A DNA stretch of 64,000 nt from Pseudomonadota bacterium (GTDB lineage Bacteria; Pseudomonadota; Gammaproteobacteria; Steroidobacterales; Steroidobacteraceae), in the NCBI GenBank assembly GCA_018240525.1, contig JAFEFN010000017.1, positions 1 through 64,000 of the forward strand, given 5' to 3'. The notes below the pieces were generated by a model that saw nothing but the letters and a program-made list of their open reading frames with translations, did no database searches and was not told where the DNA came from. Position 1 is the first letter of the stretch, and every line of letters starts with the position of its first letter. This document shows, piece by piece, positions 8,969-16,418 of this stretch. A program made the translations under genes and the position numbers.

Positions 8969-10024
8969 ATGACTTTCATCGCCAAGCCCAAGGTGGCGCA
9001 CCCGTCGCTGCCCAAGAACGCGCTGGGGTTCACCCGGCGCGACTACGAGGGTTCGCTGTCCACGCTGTGCGCCGGCTGCGGCCACGACTCGATCACCGCC
9101 GCCATCGTCGAGGCGAGCTGGGGACTGGACCTGCAGCCACAGAACATGGTCAAGCTGTCCGGCATCGGCTGCTCGTCCAAGACCACCGCGTACTTCGTCA
9201 GCGGGGGCCATGGCTTCAATTCGGTGCACGGGCGCATGCCCTCCATCGCCATGGGGGCCAACGCGGCCAACCGCGACCTGACCTACATCGGCGTTTCCGG
9301 CGACGGCGACACCCTGTCCATCGGCCTGGGGCAGTTCTGCCATGCGATCCGCCGCAACCTGAACATGCTCTACATCATCGAGAACAACGGCGTGTACGGG
9401 CTGACCAAGGGGCAGTTCTCCGCCTCGGCCGACGTCGGCACGAAGGCCAAGAAGGGCGAGACCAACCAGCAGCCCCCGATCGACCCGGTGCTGCTGGCCA
9501 TGACGCTCGGTGCCTCGTTCGTGGCGCGCAGCTTCTCCGGGGACAAGGAGCAGCTCGTGCCGCTCATCCAGGCGGGGCTGCGCCACCGCGGCTTCGCCCT
9601 CATCGACGTGCTCTCGCCGTGCGTGACCTTCAACGACCACGAGGGCTCCACCAAGAGCTACGCCTACACGCGCGAGCACTACGAGCCGGCCGTGCATGCG
9701 GACTTCGTGCCGCTGCAGCGGGAGATCACAGCAAGCTACAAGCAGGGCGAGTCGATCCCGGTGGTGATGCACGATGGCAGCCGCATCGTGCTGCGCAAGC
9801 TCGACGCCTCCTACGATCCCACCGATCGCGTCAATGCCGCGGCCCACATCCAGGCGCGCCTGAAGGAGGGCGAGTACCTCACCGGGCTGCTGCACATCGA
9901 GGCCTCGCAGAACGAGTTCCACGAGGTGAATGCGACGCCGGACGCGCCGCTGAACAGCCTGCCGTTCGAGGCGCTGTCCCCGGGGTCCAAGGGGCTGGAG
10001 AAGATTCTCGCGCGCTACCGCTAG
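8969..10024 (+). CDS. 2-oxoacid:acceptor oxidoreductase, beta subunit (ThDP-binding)
   Basis: A 351-residue subunit that binds thiamine diphosphate and probably one Fe-S cluster. Seen directly: an N-terminal CAGCGH motif (residues ~31-36), GIGCSSKT, and the ThDP/Mg2+ motif GDGDTLSIG followed by ENNGVYGLTKGQ. Length fits beta subunits of oxoglutarate- and pyruvate-type enzymes. Third gene of the operon starting at 5237; the enzyme is expected to be cytoplasmic. The gene ends only 11 bases from the stop of the convergent barrel gene, with no obvious terminator between them. Confidence 0.93.
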   Translation: MTFIAKPKVAHPSLPKNALGFTRRDYEGSLSTLCAGCGHDSITAAIVEASWGLDLQPQNMVKLSGIGCSSKTTAYFVSGGHGFNSVHGRMPSIAMGANAANRDLTYIGVSGDGDTLSIGLGQFCHAIRRNLNMLYIIENNGVYGLTKGQFSASADVGTKAKKGETNQQPPIDPVLLAMTLGASFVARSFSGDKEQLVPLIQAGLRHRGFALIDVLSPCVTFNDHEGSTKSYAYTREHYEPAVHADFVPLQREITASYKQGESIPVVMHDGSRIVLRKLDASYDPTDRVNAAAHIQARLKEGEYLTGLLHIEASQNEFHEVNATPDAPLNSLPFEALSPGSKGLEKILARYR

Positions 10025-10035
10025 AGCGAGCGGGC

Positions 10036-11271
10036 CTAACGGTTGGTCGAGCCGAGGCTGTAGCGCACCGCCAGCTGCACCTGCGTCTGCACCGACCAGG
10101 GCGAGCCGACGTATTCGTCGCGGTTGTACGAGCTGGCCTGCACCTGCAGCCACTCCAGGGTGAAGCGCCAGTGCGCATTCGGCTCGAAGCCGTAGGCCGC
10201 CGTCCAGGCATGCCCGCTCTGCGCCCCGTCCCCATCGATGCCGCGCACCTCGACGCTGAAGCGGTCGTAGCGGCCGCTGAAGGTGTGGGGACCCCACCGT
10301 CGCGACACCAGCGCGTAGGCTGACTCGAACGGCCACTCGATCTCAAAGCCGCCGGGGGCGATGCGCGTCTCGCCCTGCAGCCACTGCACGATGCCGGTCC
10401 AGCCGCCCGCGCTCTCGGCCCGCAGCCCCGCGCTGGTGAAGCGCGTGTTCCAGGCGATCGTGTTGGCCACGGTGTTGGTGGCACTGGGGTCGGCGCGGTT
10501 GTCGTAGCGCAGCACCCGCAGGGTGAGCCGGTCGAGGTAGCGCGCCTCGAGGCCACCATAGCCGCCCAGGCGTCCGTCGATCTGCACGAACGGTTCCGAG
10601 GAGGTGGGGAGCGGCGGCCCCGGCTGCCCGACGCGCCCGAAGAGCGGCGTCTGGCGGTCGGTCAGCGAGAAGCCGGTGCCCGCCAGCACCGTGCCGGCAC
10701 CCTGGTTCCAGCCGAACACCGCCGCCGTCACCCCCAGGTCAAAATCGTGGCCCAGGCGCGTGCCCAGCCAGTCGAGGTTGGCCTCGAGCCCGAGGGTGCG
10801 CACCTCCACGGCCAGCCAGCTGTCGATGGCCGAGTAGGACAGGGTGTAGGGGGAGTCCCAGCCGGCGGCACGGTTCTCGAGCGAGACCGGCGCGTAGAAG
10901 CCGCCCGCCTTGAGGCGCAGTCGATAGCCGGCGCGCGGATAGGGGCGCCACTGAACGAAAGCCTCGCTGAAGCCCGCCAGGGCGCCGCCCTTGTCGTCGT
11001 ACACCGAGGCGTCGAGGTGCACGCTCCACAGCTCGGCGATCGCCTGGGTCAGCGCCAGGCGCAGCCGCCCAAGCTGCAATGCCGCATCCTCGCGATCGAA
11101 GCGCACCGGGCCGAAGCCACCGTCCATCACCGAGCGATCCGCATCCGAGCTCACCAGGCGCGTGTCGATGCTCAGCTGCCAGTCGGTGGCGCGCGCGGTG
11201 CCGCACGCGAGCGCCAGCACCATCGCCAACACTGCGCCACCGAGCCGGAGGTTCACTTGCGGGTGCGGCAT
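10036..11271 (-). CDS. Putative outer-membrane beta-barrel (porin-like) protein
   Basis: A 411-residue exported protein. The signal peptide is clear (hydrophobic GGAVLAMVLALACG, cleavage probably after TARA at residue ~28). The rest is rich in alternating polar/aromatic strands (GYRLRLKAGGFYAPVS, YALVSRRWGPHTFSGRYDRF, WRFTLEWLQVQAS) and ends VQLAVRYSLGSTNR, as expected of a barrel, although the final residue is not the classic Phe. I do not recognise a substrate. It follows the cupredoxin gene by 11 bases on the same strand, so the two are probably co-transcribed and may work together at the outer membrane. Confidence 0.75.
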   Translation of the reverse strand: MPHPQVNLRLGGAVLAMVLALACGTARATDWQLSIDTRLVSSDADRSVMDGGFGPVRFDREDAALQLGRLRLALTQAIAELWSVHLDASVYDDKGGALAGFSEAFVQWRPYPRAGYRLRLKAGGFYAPVSLENRAAGWDSPYTLSYSAIDSWLAVEVRTLGLEANLDWLGTRLGHDFDLGVTAAVFGWNQGAGTVLAGTGFSLTDRQTPLFGRVGQPGPPLPTSSEPFVQIDGRLGGYGGLEARYLDRLTLRVLRYDNRADPSATNTVANTIAWNTRFTSAGLRAESAGGWTGIVQWLQGETRIAPGGFEIEWPFESAYALVSRRWGPHTFSGRYDRFSVEVRGIDGDGAQSGHAWTAAYGFEPNAHWRFTLEWLQVQASSYNRDEYVGSPWSVQTQVQLAVRYSLGSTNR

Positions 11272-11282
11272 GGCAGGCTCGC

Positions 11283-11951
11283 TCAGTAGTCCCAGGAGTG
11301 CGGCCGGTTGACCGGCGCGGGTGCCAGCGGCTTGGCGAGCCGCACGGTGATCTCGGCGCGGTCGTCGGAGCCGACCGTCAGTTCGCGCTCCAGGTCGGCA
11401 CCGTCGCTGTGCAGGCGCGGATGCCAGATGCTGATCCGGTAACGCCCCGGGCCGAGGTCGGCCGACCAGCTGCCGGCGCTATCCGTGCGGCCGAAGTAGG
11501 GCGCATCGGTGACTACCAGGTACGCGAGCATCTCGTCGTGGATGTTGCAGCCCAGGGTCACCACCCCGGGCTGGTCGAAGAGCACCGGGGGGTAGGGGGT
11601 GCCGCGGTACAGCGGCAGCTGGAAGCGCTTGGCGCTGGAGAAGGAGTAGATCTGGTGGCTGATCGAGTCGCTGTTGGGAAAGGTGACGGTCGAGCCGACC
11701 GGCACGACCAGCACATCCGGGACGAAGGCGCGGTCGACCTGGTCCATCACCGCGTGCACGGCGGCGGCCTTCCTGGCCGTGGCGTCGATCGGGCGGGCGG
11801 TGATCACCGCCCCCGGGACGACCTTGCCGTCCATCGCCTGCAGGCGGATCACGAGGTTAGCCGCCCCGGCGGCCGGGCAGGCGAGAACGCCCAGGAGCAT
11901 CAGCAGGCTGGCGACCGGGAACGGCTTGCGTCGGCGTGCCGGAGGTCTCAT
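11283..11951 (-). CDS. Plastocyanin-like cupredoxin, 'methylamine utilization protein' type
   Basis: A 222-residue exported protein with a signal peptide (SLLMLLGVLACPAAGA). The central part is cupredoxin-like, with type-1 copper ligands in the usual order: a His in SDSISHQIYSF, then Cys, His and Met in GCNIHDEM. The C-terminal ~70 residues (RTDSAGSWSADLGPGRYRI) look like a carboxypeptidase-regulatory-like or Ig-like fold. I chose the ATG at 11951 because it gives a clean signal peptide; the longer open frame upstream is a shadow of the divergent EAL gene. Such proteins are often called methylamine utilization proteins, but no mau genes are present, so that role is not supported. Confidence 0.82.
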   Translation of the reverse strand: MRPPARRRKPFPVASLLMLLGVLACPAAGAANLVIRLQAMDGKVVPGAVITARPIDATARKAAAVHAVMDQVDRAFVPDVLVVPVGSTVTFPNSDSISHQIYSFSSAKRFQLPLYRGTPYPPVLFDQPGVVTLGCNIHDEMLAYLVVTDAPYFGRTDSAGSWSADLGPGRYRISIWHPRLHSDGADLERELTVGSDDRAEITVRLAKPLAPAPVNRPHSWDY

Positions 11952-12020
11952 TCCCGCACTTCCATCCTCGCGATGATGGGGGGCGACTCTTACGATGGAG
12001 GGGTCATTCGAGCGGATTTC

Positions 12021-14357
12021 ATGCGCAGTTTCCGCAAACGACTTCTCGTGCTGATCATCGGGCTGGTCATCGTCACCCAAACTGTGACGCTGGCCGCAGT
12101 GCTGGCGAGCACGCGCCGCGCCGTGGAGGCGCGCTCGGCGGACCAGCTGCGCGCCGGCGGGACCCTGGCCGAGAACCTGATCAGCTTCCGCGCCGGCCAG
12201 CTTGCCAACGGCGTGGCGGTGCTGGCGGCCGACTTCGGCTTTCGCGAGGCCGTGGCCAGCGGCCATGCGCCCACCATCCTGTCCGCAGCCCGCAATAACG
12301 CGCAGCGCATCGGGGCGGACCTGGTGCTGGTGCTGGACACGCGCGGGCAGGTGCTGGCCTCCACCGCCCCGGATACCGTGCAGAGCGACGGCGCGCTTCA
12401 GAGCCTGATCGCCGGTGGCCAGGCCGCGCGCGACCAGCCGACCTTCCACATCTTCGGCGCCCACGCCTACCAGGTGTTCCTCGCCCCGGTGCGCACCCCC
12501 GACACCATCGCCTGGGTGCTCATGGGTTTCGTCGCCGACCAGCAGCTGGCACTCAAGATCCGCGGGCTGGTCGGGTCCGAGGTACAGATCGTGGCGCACG
12601 GGGACGACGGGCTGATGCGGGCAGCCGCCACCGTGCCTGGCGCACTGGCGCCGCTGCCGGCCGACAGCGGTGCGCACGTGACGAGTGTCGACGGCAGGGA
12701 GTACCTGGGCTTCGTGCGGCGCCTGAACGCCCGCGGCGACCAGGTGGACGTGGTGCTCCTCGAGCCGCTGCACGAGGTGTTCGCGCCCTACCGCGAGCAG
12801 CGCGATGCCATGCTGCTCATCGACGGTGTCGCGCTCGTGCTGGCCGGGCTGGTCGGTGCAATCCTCGGGCGCGGGGCGACGCGGCCCATCGGCGAGCTGG
12901 TGCGCGCCGCGCAGCGCATCGAGAAGGGCGAGTACGGCACCGCGGTCAACGTCGCCGGTGGCGATGAGTTCCGCGCGCTCGCCAGCACCTTCAACACCAT
13001 GCAGCACAACATCGCCGCGCGCGAGGCGGACATCACCTACCAGGCGCAGCACGACCCGCTGACGCGGCTGCCCAACCGCGCGTTTGCGCGGCGCGAGATC
13101 GACAGCTCGGGCTCACCCGCGGCGCTGGTGCTGATCGAGCTGCGTAACCTGCGCGACATCAACGCCTCGCTGGGCCATGCGGTCGGCGACGAGGTGCTCC
13201 GCGAGGCCGCGCGCCGCCTGCAGCAGAACGTCGCCGCCGGCGAGATACTGGCGCGGCCCGGCGAGACGCAATTCCTGGTGTTCACGCCCCGCTGCTCGGC
13301 GGACCGGGCGCTGCTGTACGGCGAGCAGCTGGTGGCCGCGGTGCGCGCCGGGTTTCACGTGGCCGGCGTCAGCCTGGACCTGCGGCTTGCCTGCGGCGTG
13401 TGCGTCAGCCCCGAGCACGGCCGCACCGCCGAGGAGCTGCTGCAACGGGCCCAGGTGGCGCTGGAAGAGGCGGACGAGGCGCGCTCGCGCGTGTGCGTCT
13501 ACCGCGCCGGCCAGGACAGCGAGCACCGTCGCCGGCTGACGCTCGTCACCGACCTGGGCACGGCCATCGAGCAGGATGCGCTCACCTTGGTCTACCAGCC
13601 CAAGGTCGACATGACACACCGCAGCGTGCGCAGCCTCGAGGCCCTGGTGCGCTGGACGCATCCGCAGCTGGGCGCGATCTCGCCGGCGGAGTTCGTGCCG
13701 CTGGCCGAGCGCACCGGCGGGGCGCGGCGGCTGACCCGCTGGGTGCTGGCCGCGGCGATACGGCAGCTCGGTGCGTGGCGCCGCGAGGGGATCGAGCTGG
13801 ACCTGGCCGTCAACCTGTCGGCGCCGGACATCCTGGACCCGGAGCTGGGTGACGAGATCCTCAAGCTGCTGCGTCAGCACCGCGTCGACCCCACCCGGCT
13901 CATCCTCGAGATCACCGAGAGCGCGGTGATGGGTGATGCGCAGGCGGCAGTGCGCAACATGCAGCTGCTGCGGATCGCGGGCCTGCGCTTCTCGCTCGAC
14001 GACTTCGGCACCGGGCATTCCTCGCTGTCGCAGCTGAGCGTGCTGCCCGTGGATGAGCTGAAGATCGACCGCTCGTTCATTGCCCTCGCCGACTCGGGCG
14101 CGGTGACGATCCTCACCTCGACCATCGAGCTCGGCCACAGCATGGGCCTGAAGGTGGTCGCCGAGGGCGTGGAGGATGCGGCCGCCTGGAACCTGCTGCG
14201 CCGCCTGGGCTGCGATTACGCGCAGGGATACCTGATCAGCCGGCCGCTCGCGGTGGAAAAGGTCGTTCCCTACGTGCGCGAGGCCAACCGGCTGCTGCCG
14301 GCCTCGGAGTCGACCGCCATGCAGCTGCGGGTCCTGCAGACGCTGACGAGGCCCTGA
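12021..14357 (+). CDS. Membrane-bound EAL phosphodiesterase with degenerate GGDEF domain
   Basis: A 778-residue sensor. TM1 at residues ~8-29; a periplasmic sensor region ~30-255; TM2 ~262-283; HAMP ~285-335; a GGDEF-family domain ~345-500; an EAL domain ~515-760. The GGDEF signature is replaced by RPGETQF, so cyclase activity is unlikely. The EAL site looks intact: EALVRW, NLS, EITES, DDFGTGHSS, LKIDRSF, AEGVE. It should hydrolyse c-di-GMP in response to a periplasmic signal. The start at 12021 places TM1 normally and lies 24 bases past a TACGAT -10 candidate (11991-11996). It is divergent from the cupredoxin/barrel pair, which suggests a shared signal. Confidence 0.9.
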   Translation: MRSFRKRLLVLIIGLVIVTQTVTLAAVLASTRRAVEARSADQLRAGGTLAENLISFRAGQLANGVAVLAADFGFREAVASGHAPTILSAARNNAQRIGADLVLVLDTRGQVLASTAPDTVQSDGALQSLIAGGQAARDQPTFHIFGAHAYQVFLAPVRTPDTIAWVLMGFVADQQLALKIRGLVGSEVQIVAHGDDGLMRAAATVPGALAPLPADSGAHVTSVDGREYLGFVRRLNARGDQVDVVLLEPLHEVFAPYREQRDAMLLIDGVALVLAGLVGAILGRGATRPIGELVRAAQRIEKGEYGTAVNVAGGDEFRALASTFNTMQHNIAAREADITYQAQHDPLTRLPNRAFARREIDSSGSPAALVLIELRNLRDINASLGHAVGDEVLREAARRLQQNVAAGEILARPGETQFLVFTPRCSADRALLYGEQLVAAVRAGFHVAGVSLDLRLACGVCVSPEHGRTAEELLQRAQVALEEADEARSRVCVYRAGQDSEHRRRLTLVTDLGTAIEQDALTLVYQPKVDMTHRSVRSLEALVRWTHPQLGAISPAEFVPLAERTGGARRLTRWVLAAAIRQLGAWRREGIELDLAVNLSAPDILDPELGDEILKLLRQHRVDPTRLILEITESAVMGDAQAAVRNMQLLRIAGLRFSLDDFGTGHSSLSQLSVLPVDELKIDRSFIALADSGAVTILTSTIELGHSMGLKVVAEGVEDAAAWNLLRRLGCDYAQGYLISRPLAVEKVVPYVREANRLLPASESTAMQLRVLQTLTRP

Positions 14358-14479
14358 GCGGCAGCGAACCCCGGCCGCTGGGCCATCGCCCTTCCACTCT
14401 CCGTAGGGCTACTGCGCGGATGCGCCGTCCCCGCGCGACGGCGGGCTTGTCACGCCGGCGTGATCAACCCCGCGCAGTT

Positions 14480-15403
14480 TCAGCCCTGGTCGCGCGTGCT
14501 GCGCGCCTCGAGCTGCCGGCGCTGCTCCAGCAGCAGCTCTCCCACGAAGTCCGCGAGCGCCTGCACCTTCAGCGTATCGCGCAGCGAGTCGCGCCGCACG
14601 GTCGACACCGGCACCGGCGCCCCGGACCAATGCGACAGCACCGGCTCGAGTTCGCCCCTGGCCAGGGAGGGGGCCGCGGCGACATCCAGGACCTGCGCGA
14701 TCCCCGCGCCCCGCACCGCGGCCTCGATTTGGGCGTCCACCGAGTCGAAGGCGAGGGCGAAGGGCGGGTTCACGCGACGGCGCTGCGCGCCGTGCTGGAA
14801 CGTCAGGGCGCGCGGGGCGCCGCCTTCGAGATAGCCGATCACCCGATGGCCCTCCAGGAGCTGCTGGGGCTCCGCGGGCGGCGCCCGGCTGCGCAGGTAC
14901 GCCGGCGAGGCCACCGTGAGCCAGCGCGTCGTCAGCACCCGGCGCACCAGCAGGCTCATGCCGCGGCCCGCGCCCAGACGGATCCCCAGGTCCAGTTCCG
15001 CCGCCGCGTTCTGATCGTCGCCCAGCAGCAGCTCGATCTGCAGGGCGGGGTAGCGGATCCCGAACTCCGGCAGCGCGCCGGTCAGCCAGGAGCGACCGAG
15101 CGCGGCCGGCACTCCGATGCGCAACCGCCCATGAACGCCCGCGGGCGAGACGCCCATGGCCTCGTCCGTCGCCTCGATGTCGGCCAGCAGCCGCCGGCAC
15201 TGCGCAAGGTAGTGGGAGCCGTCGACGGTCAGTGCGACCTTTCGCGTCGTGCGTTGCATGAGCTGGCAGCCCAGGTGCTGCTCGAGCTCCATGACCTGGG
15301 TGCTGACTACCGCGCGCGACAGGCGCAGCGCCTCGGCCGCGCGCGTGAAGGAGCCGAGCTCGGCAACCCGCACGAAGGTGCGCATGCAGCGCAGCTGGTC
15401 CAT
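14480..15403 (-). CDS. LysR family transcriptional regulator
   Basis: A 307-residue regulator with an N-terminal winged helix-turn-helix (MRTFVRVAELGSFTRAAEAL, then SRAVVSTQVMELEQHLG) and a C-terminal effector-binding domain from ~90. It resembles the subgroup that includes AaeR/DmlR-like proteins; the target is unknown and no divergent enzyme gene lies next to it. A perfect TATAAT at 15410-15415 puts the expected transcription start on the A of this ATG, so the mRNA may be leaderless. Confidence 0.9.
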   Translation of the reverse strand: MDQLRCMRTFVRVAELGSFTRAAEALRLSRAVVSTQVMELEQHLGCQLMQRTTRKVALTVDGSHYLAQCRRLLADIEATDEAMGVSPAGVHGRLRIGVPAALGRSWLTGALPEFGIRYPALQIELLLGDDQNAAAELDLGIRLGAGRGMSLLVRRVLTTRWLTVASPAYLRSRAPPAEPQQLLEGHRVIGYLEGGAPRALTFQHGAQRRRVNPPFALAFDSVDAQIEAAVRGAGIAQVLDVAAAPSLARGELEPVLSHWSGAPVPVSTVRRDSLRDTLKVQALADFVGELLLEQRRQLEARSTRDQG

Positions 15404-15409
15404 GGGCTG

Positions 15410-15439
15410 ATTATATGTGAATTACGAATAGTCGCTCAA
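15410..15439 (-). promoter_or_regulatory. LysR gene promoter, likely producing a leaderless mRNA
   Basis: On the minus strand: TTGAGC -35 (15434-15439), 18-base spacer, TATAAT -10 (15410-15415). Six bases follow the -10 before the ATG at 15403, so the predicted +1 coincides with the start codon. Confidence 0.55.
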
Positions 15440-15873
15440 TGATTAGGCGGATATAGGAGGCAATTCGCGGGCCGGAAGGGCCGGCATCGATGCGCCGGGC
15501 AGCCTCGGCACCCACCCCGACGATGGGAGGCAGGACGCCGTCCCGGCCACTAGATTCAGCGACTTGGGGCTGCGCGGCGCGCATGTGGCGGCGGCAGTGT
15601 TGGTTTCGTGCTTATGTTGCCCGCCTCGCAAAGTCTGCACACGGTACCGCTGCGCTACGTAACCCGCCTCTGCTTGTGCCCCGGCGTGAGCTTGCGGTAT
15701 CGTGCGCGCCGGATCGTGACCTTTCCCTTTCCTGCCGCCTGCCGCCCGCCCGATTGCGAGTTGGCTTCCGAGTCTGAAAAGCCGAATCGTTCCCGACCTG
15801 GTGGCAGCGTGTGCACTTCCCGACTTCATTCGGCATGCACTCCTGCTAGTACTTACGTATAGGAGTTGATTGC
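15440..15873. other. Long intergenic region upstream of the RRM gene
   Basis: No supportable gene lies here; the open frames present have no family features and implausible composition. The right end probably holds the promoter and 5' leader of the RRM gene. An inverted repeat GCCGAAT (15781-15787) / ATTCGGC (15828-15834) could form a leader hairpin, and a strong ribosome binding site TAGGAG lies at 15860-15865. No clear -10/-35 pair was found. Confidence 0.4.
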
Positions 15874-16167
15874 ATGACGAAGATCTATGTTGGCAACCTG
15901 CCGTTCTCCGCTACCGACGCCGAAGTGCGTGAGCTGTTCGCAGCCCACGGCACCGTCGAGTCGGTCAGCATCATCACCGATCGCGACACCGGCCGTCCGC
16001 GCGGCTTCGGGTTCGTCGAGATGTCGCGCGCCGATGCGTCGCGCGCCATCCAGAACCTGAACGGCAAGGACCTTGGTGGTCGCCCGCTGCGTGTGAACGA
16101 GGCGCAGGAGCGCACCGGCGGCGGCGGCGGTGGCAACCGCGGCGGCGGCGCCCCGAAGCGCTGGTAA
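15874..16167 (+). CDS. Glycine-rich RRM-type RNA-binding protein
   Basis: A 97-residue protein: one RNA-recognition motif (residues ~2-80, RNP2 IYVGNLPF, RNP1 RGFGFVEM) and a short Gly/Arg tail (GGGGGGNRGGG) ending APKRW. Bacterial RRM proteins of this type bind single-stranded RNA and are often cold-induced in other bacteria; the targets here are unknown. It has a strong ribosome binding site, a long upstream region and its own terminator, so it appears to be a single-gene unit. Confidence 0.93.
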   Translation: MTKIYVGNLPFSATDAEVRELFAAHGTVESVSIITDRDTGRPRGFGFVEMSRADASRAIQNLNGKDLGGRPLRVNEAQERTGGGGGGNRGGGAPKRW

Positions 16168-16180
16168 GCCAGTAATGGGC

Positions 16181-16231
16181 AAGGGCCGGCCGTCAGTGCC
16201 TCGCAGGCATCGGCGACCGGCCCTTTTCTTT
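16181..16231 (+). terminator. Rho-independent terminator of the RRM gene
   Basis: Arms AAGGGCCGG (16181-16189) and CCGGCCCTT (16217-16225) enclose a further structured loop (GTGCCTCGCAGGCAT) and are followed by TTCTTT. It lies 14 bases past the RRM stop and before the bTHX gene. Confidence 0.75.
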
Positions 16232-16259
16232 GAGGTGTTGATTCTTATCGGAGCTGTTC

Positions 16260-16382
16260 ATGGGTAAGGGCGATCACAGAAGCCGCCGCGGAAAGATCTA
16301 TCAGGGTTCCTACGGCAAGACGCGCGTCAAGAATCCGGCCAAGAAGAAGCGCCGCGCCGCCAAGCAGAGCGCCAAGCGCTGA
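16260..16382 (+). CDS. Small ribosomal protein bTHX (30S ribosomal protein THX)
   Basis: A 40-residue, highly basic protein. It reads MGKGDHRSRRGKIYQGSYGK and continues with Lys/Arg/Ala-rich sequence to SAKR. The opening GKGDxRSRRGKIxxGSYGK is the signature of the bTHX family, which sits in the head of the 30S subunit. A CGGAG ribosome binding site precedes the ATG. It lies just past the RRM terminator and converges with the FabH-like gene. It is easily missed because of its size. Confidence 0.93.
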   Translation: MGKGDHRSRRGKIYQGSYGKTRVKNPAKKKRRAAKQSAKR

Positions 16383-16395
16383 TGAGGTGCCGCTT

Positions 16396-16418
16396 GCGGG
16401 CCTCGCTTAGAGGCCCGC
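16396..16418. terminator. Perfect hairpin between convergent genes
   Basis: GCGGGCCTC (16396-16404) and GAGGCCCGC (16410-16418) form a perfect 9-bp stem with loop GCTTA. It overlaps the stop codon of the FabH-like gene (16407-16409) and lies 14 bases past the bTHX stop. There is no T-tract on either side, so bidirectional termination is possible but unproven. Confidence 0.35.

Noticed and set aside
7082..10336. Very long open frame (1084 codons) antisense to the oxoacid oxidoreductase genes
   Set aside because: It is a shadow of well-supported genes in high-GC sequence; composition is Arg/Ala/Gly/His-rich and no family motif is seen. The same applies to many other antisense frames here.
11283..11951. 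Methylamine utilisation role for the cupredoxin
   Set aside because: The name is only a database habit for this family; no mau or methylamine dehydrogenase genes are present.
11079..12020. Upstream extension of the EAL gene frame
   Set aside because: It lies opposite the cupredoxin and barrel genes; the start at 12021 gives a normal first membrane helix and follows a -10 element.
14358..14479. GC hairpins between the EAL and LysR genes (for example GCCGTC...GACGGC) as a terminator
   Set aside because: No T-tract on either strand and several competing pairings; too weak to call.
15443..15829. 128-codon minus-strand frame in the long intergenic region
   Set aside because: No recognisable domain and no ribosome binding site; it occupies what is more likely the RRM leader.
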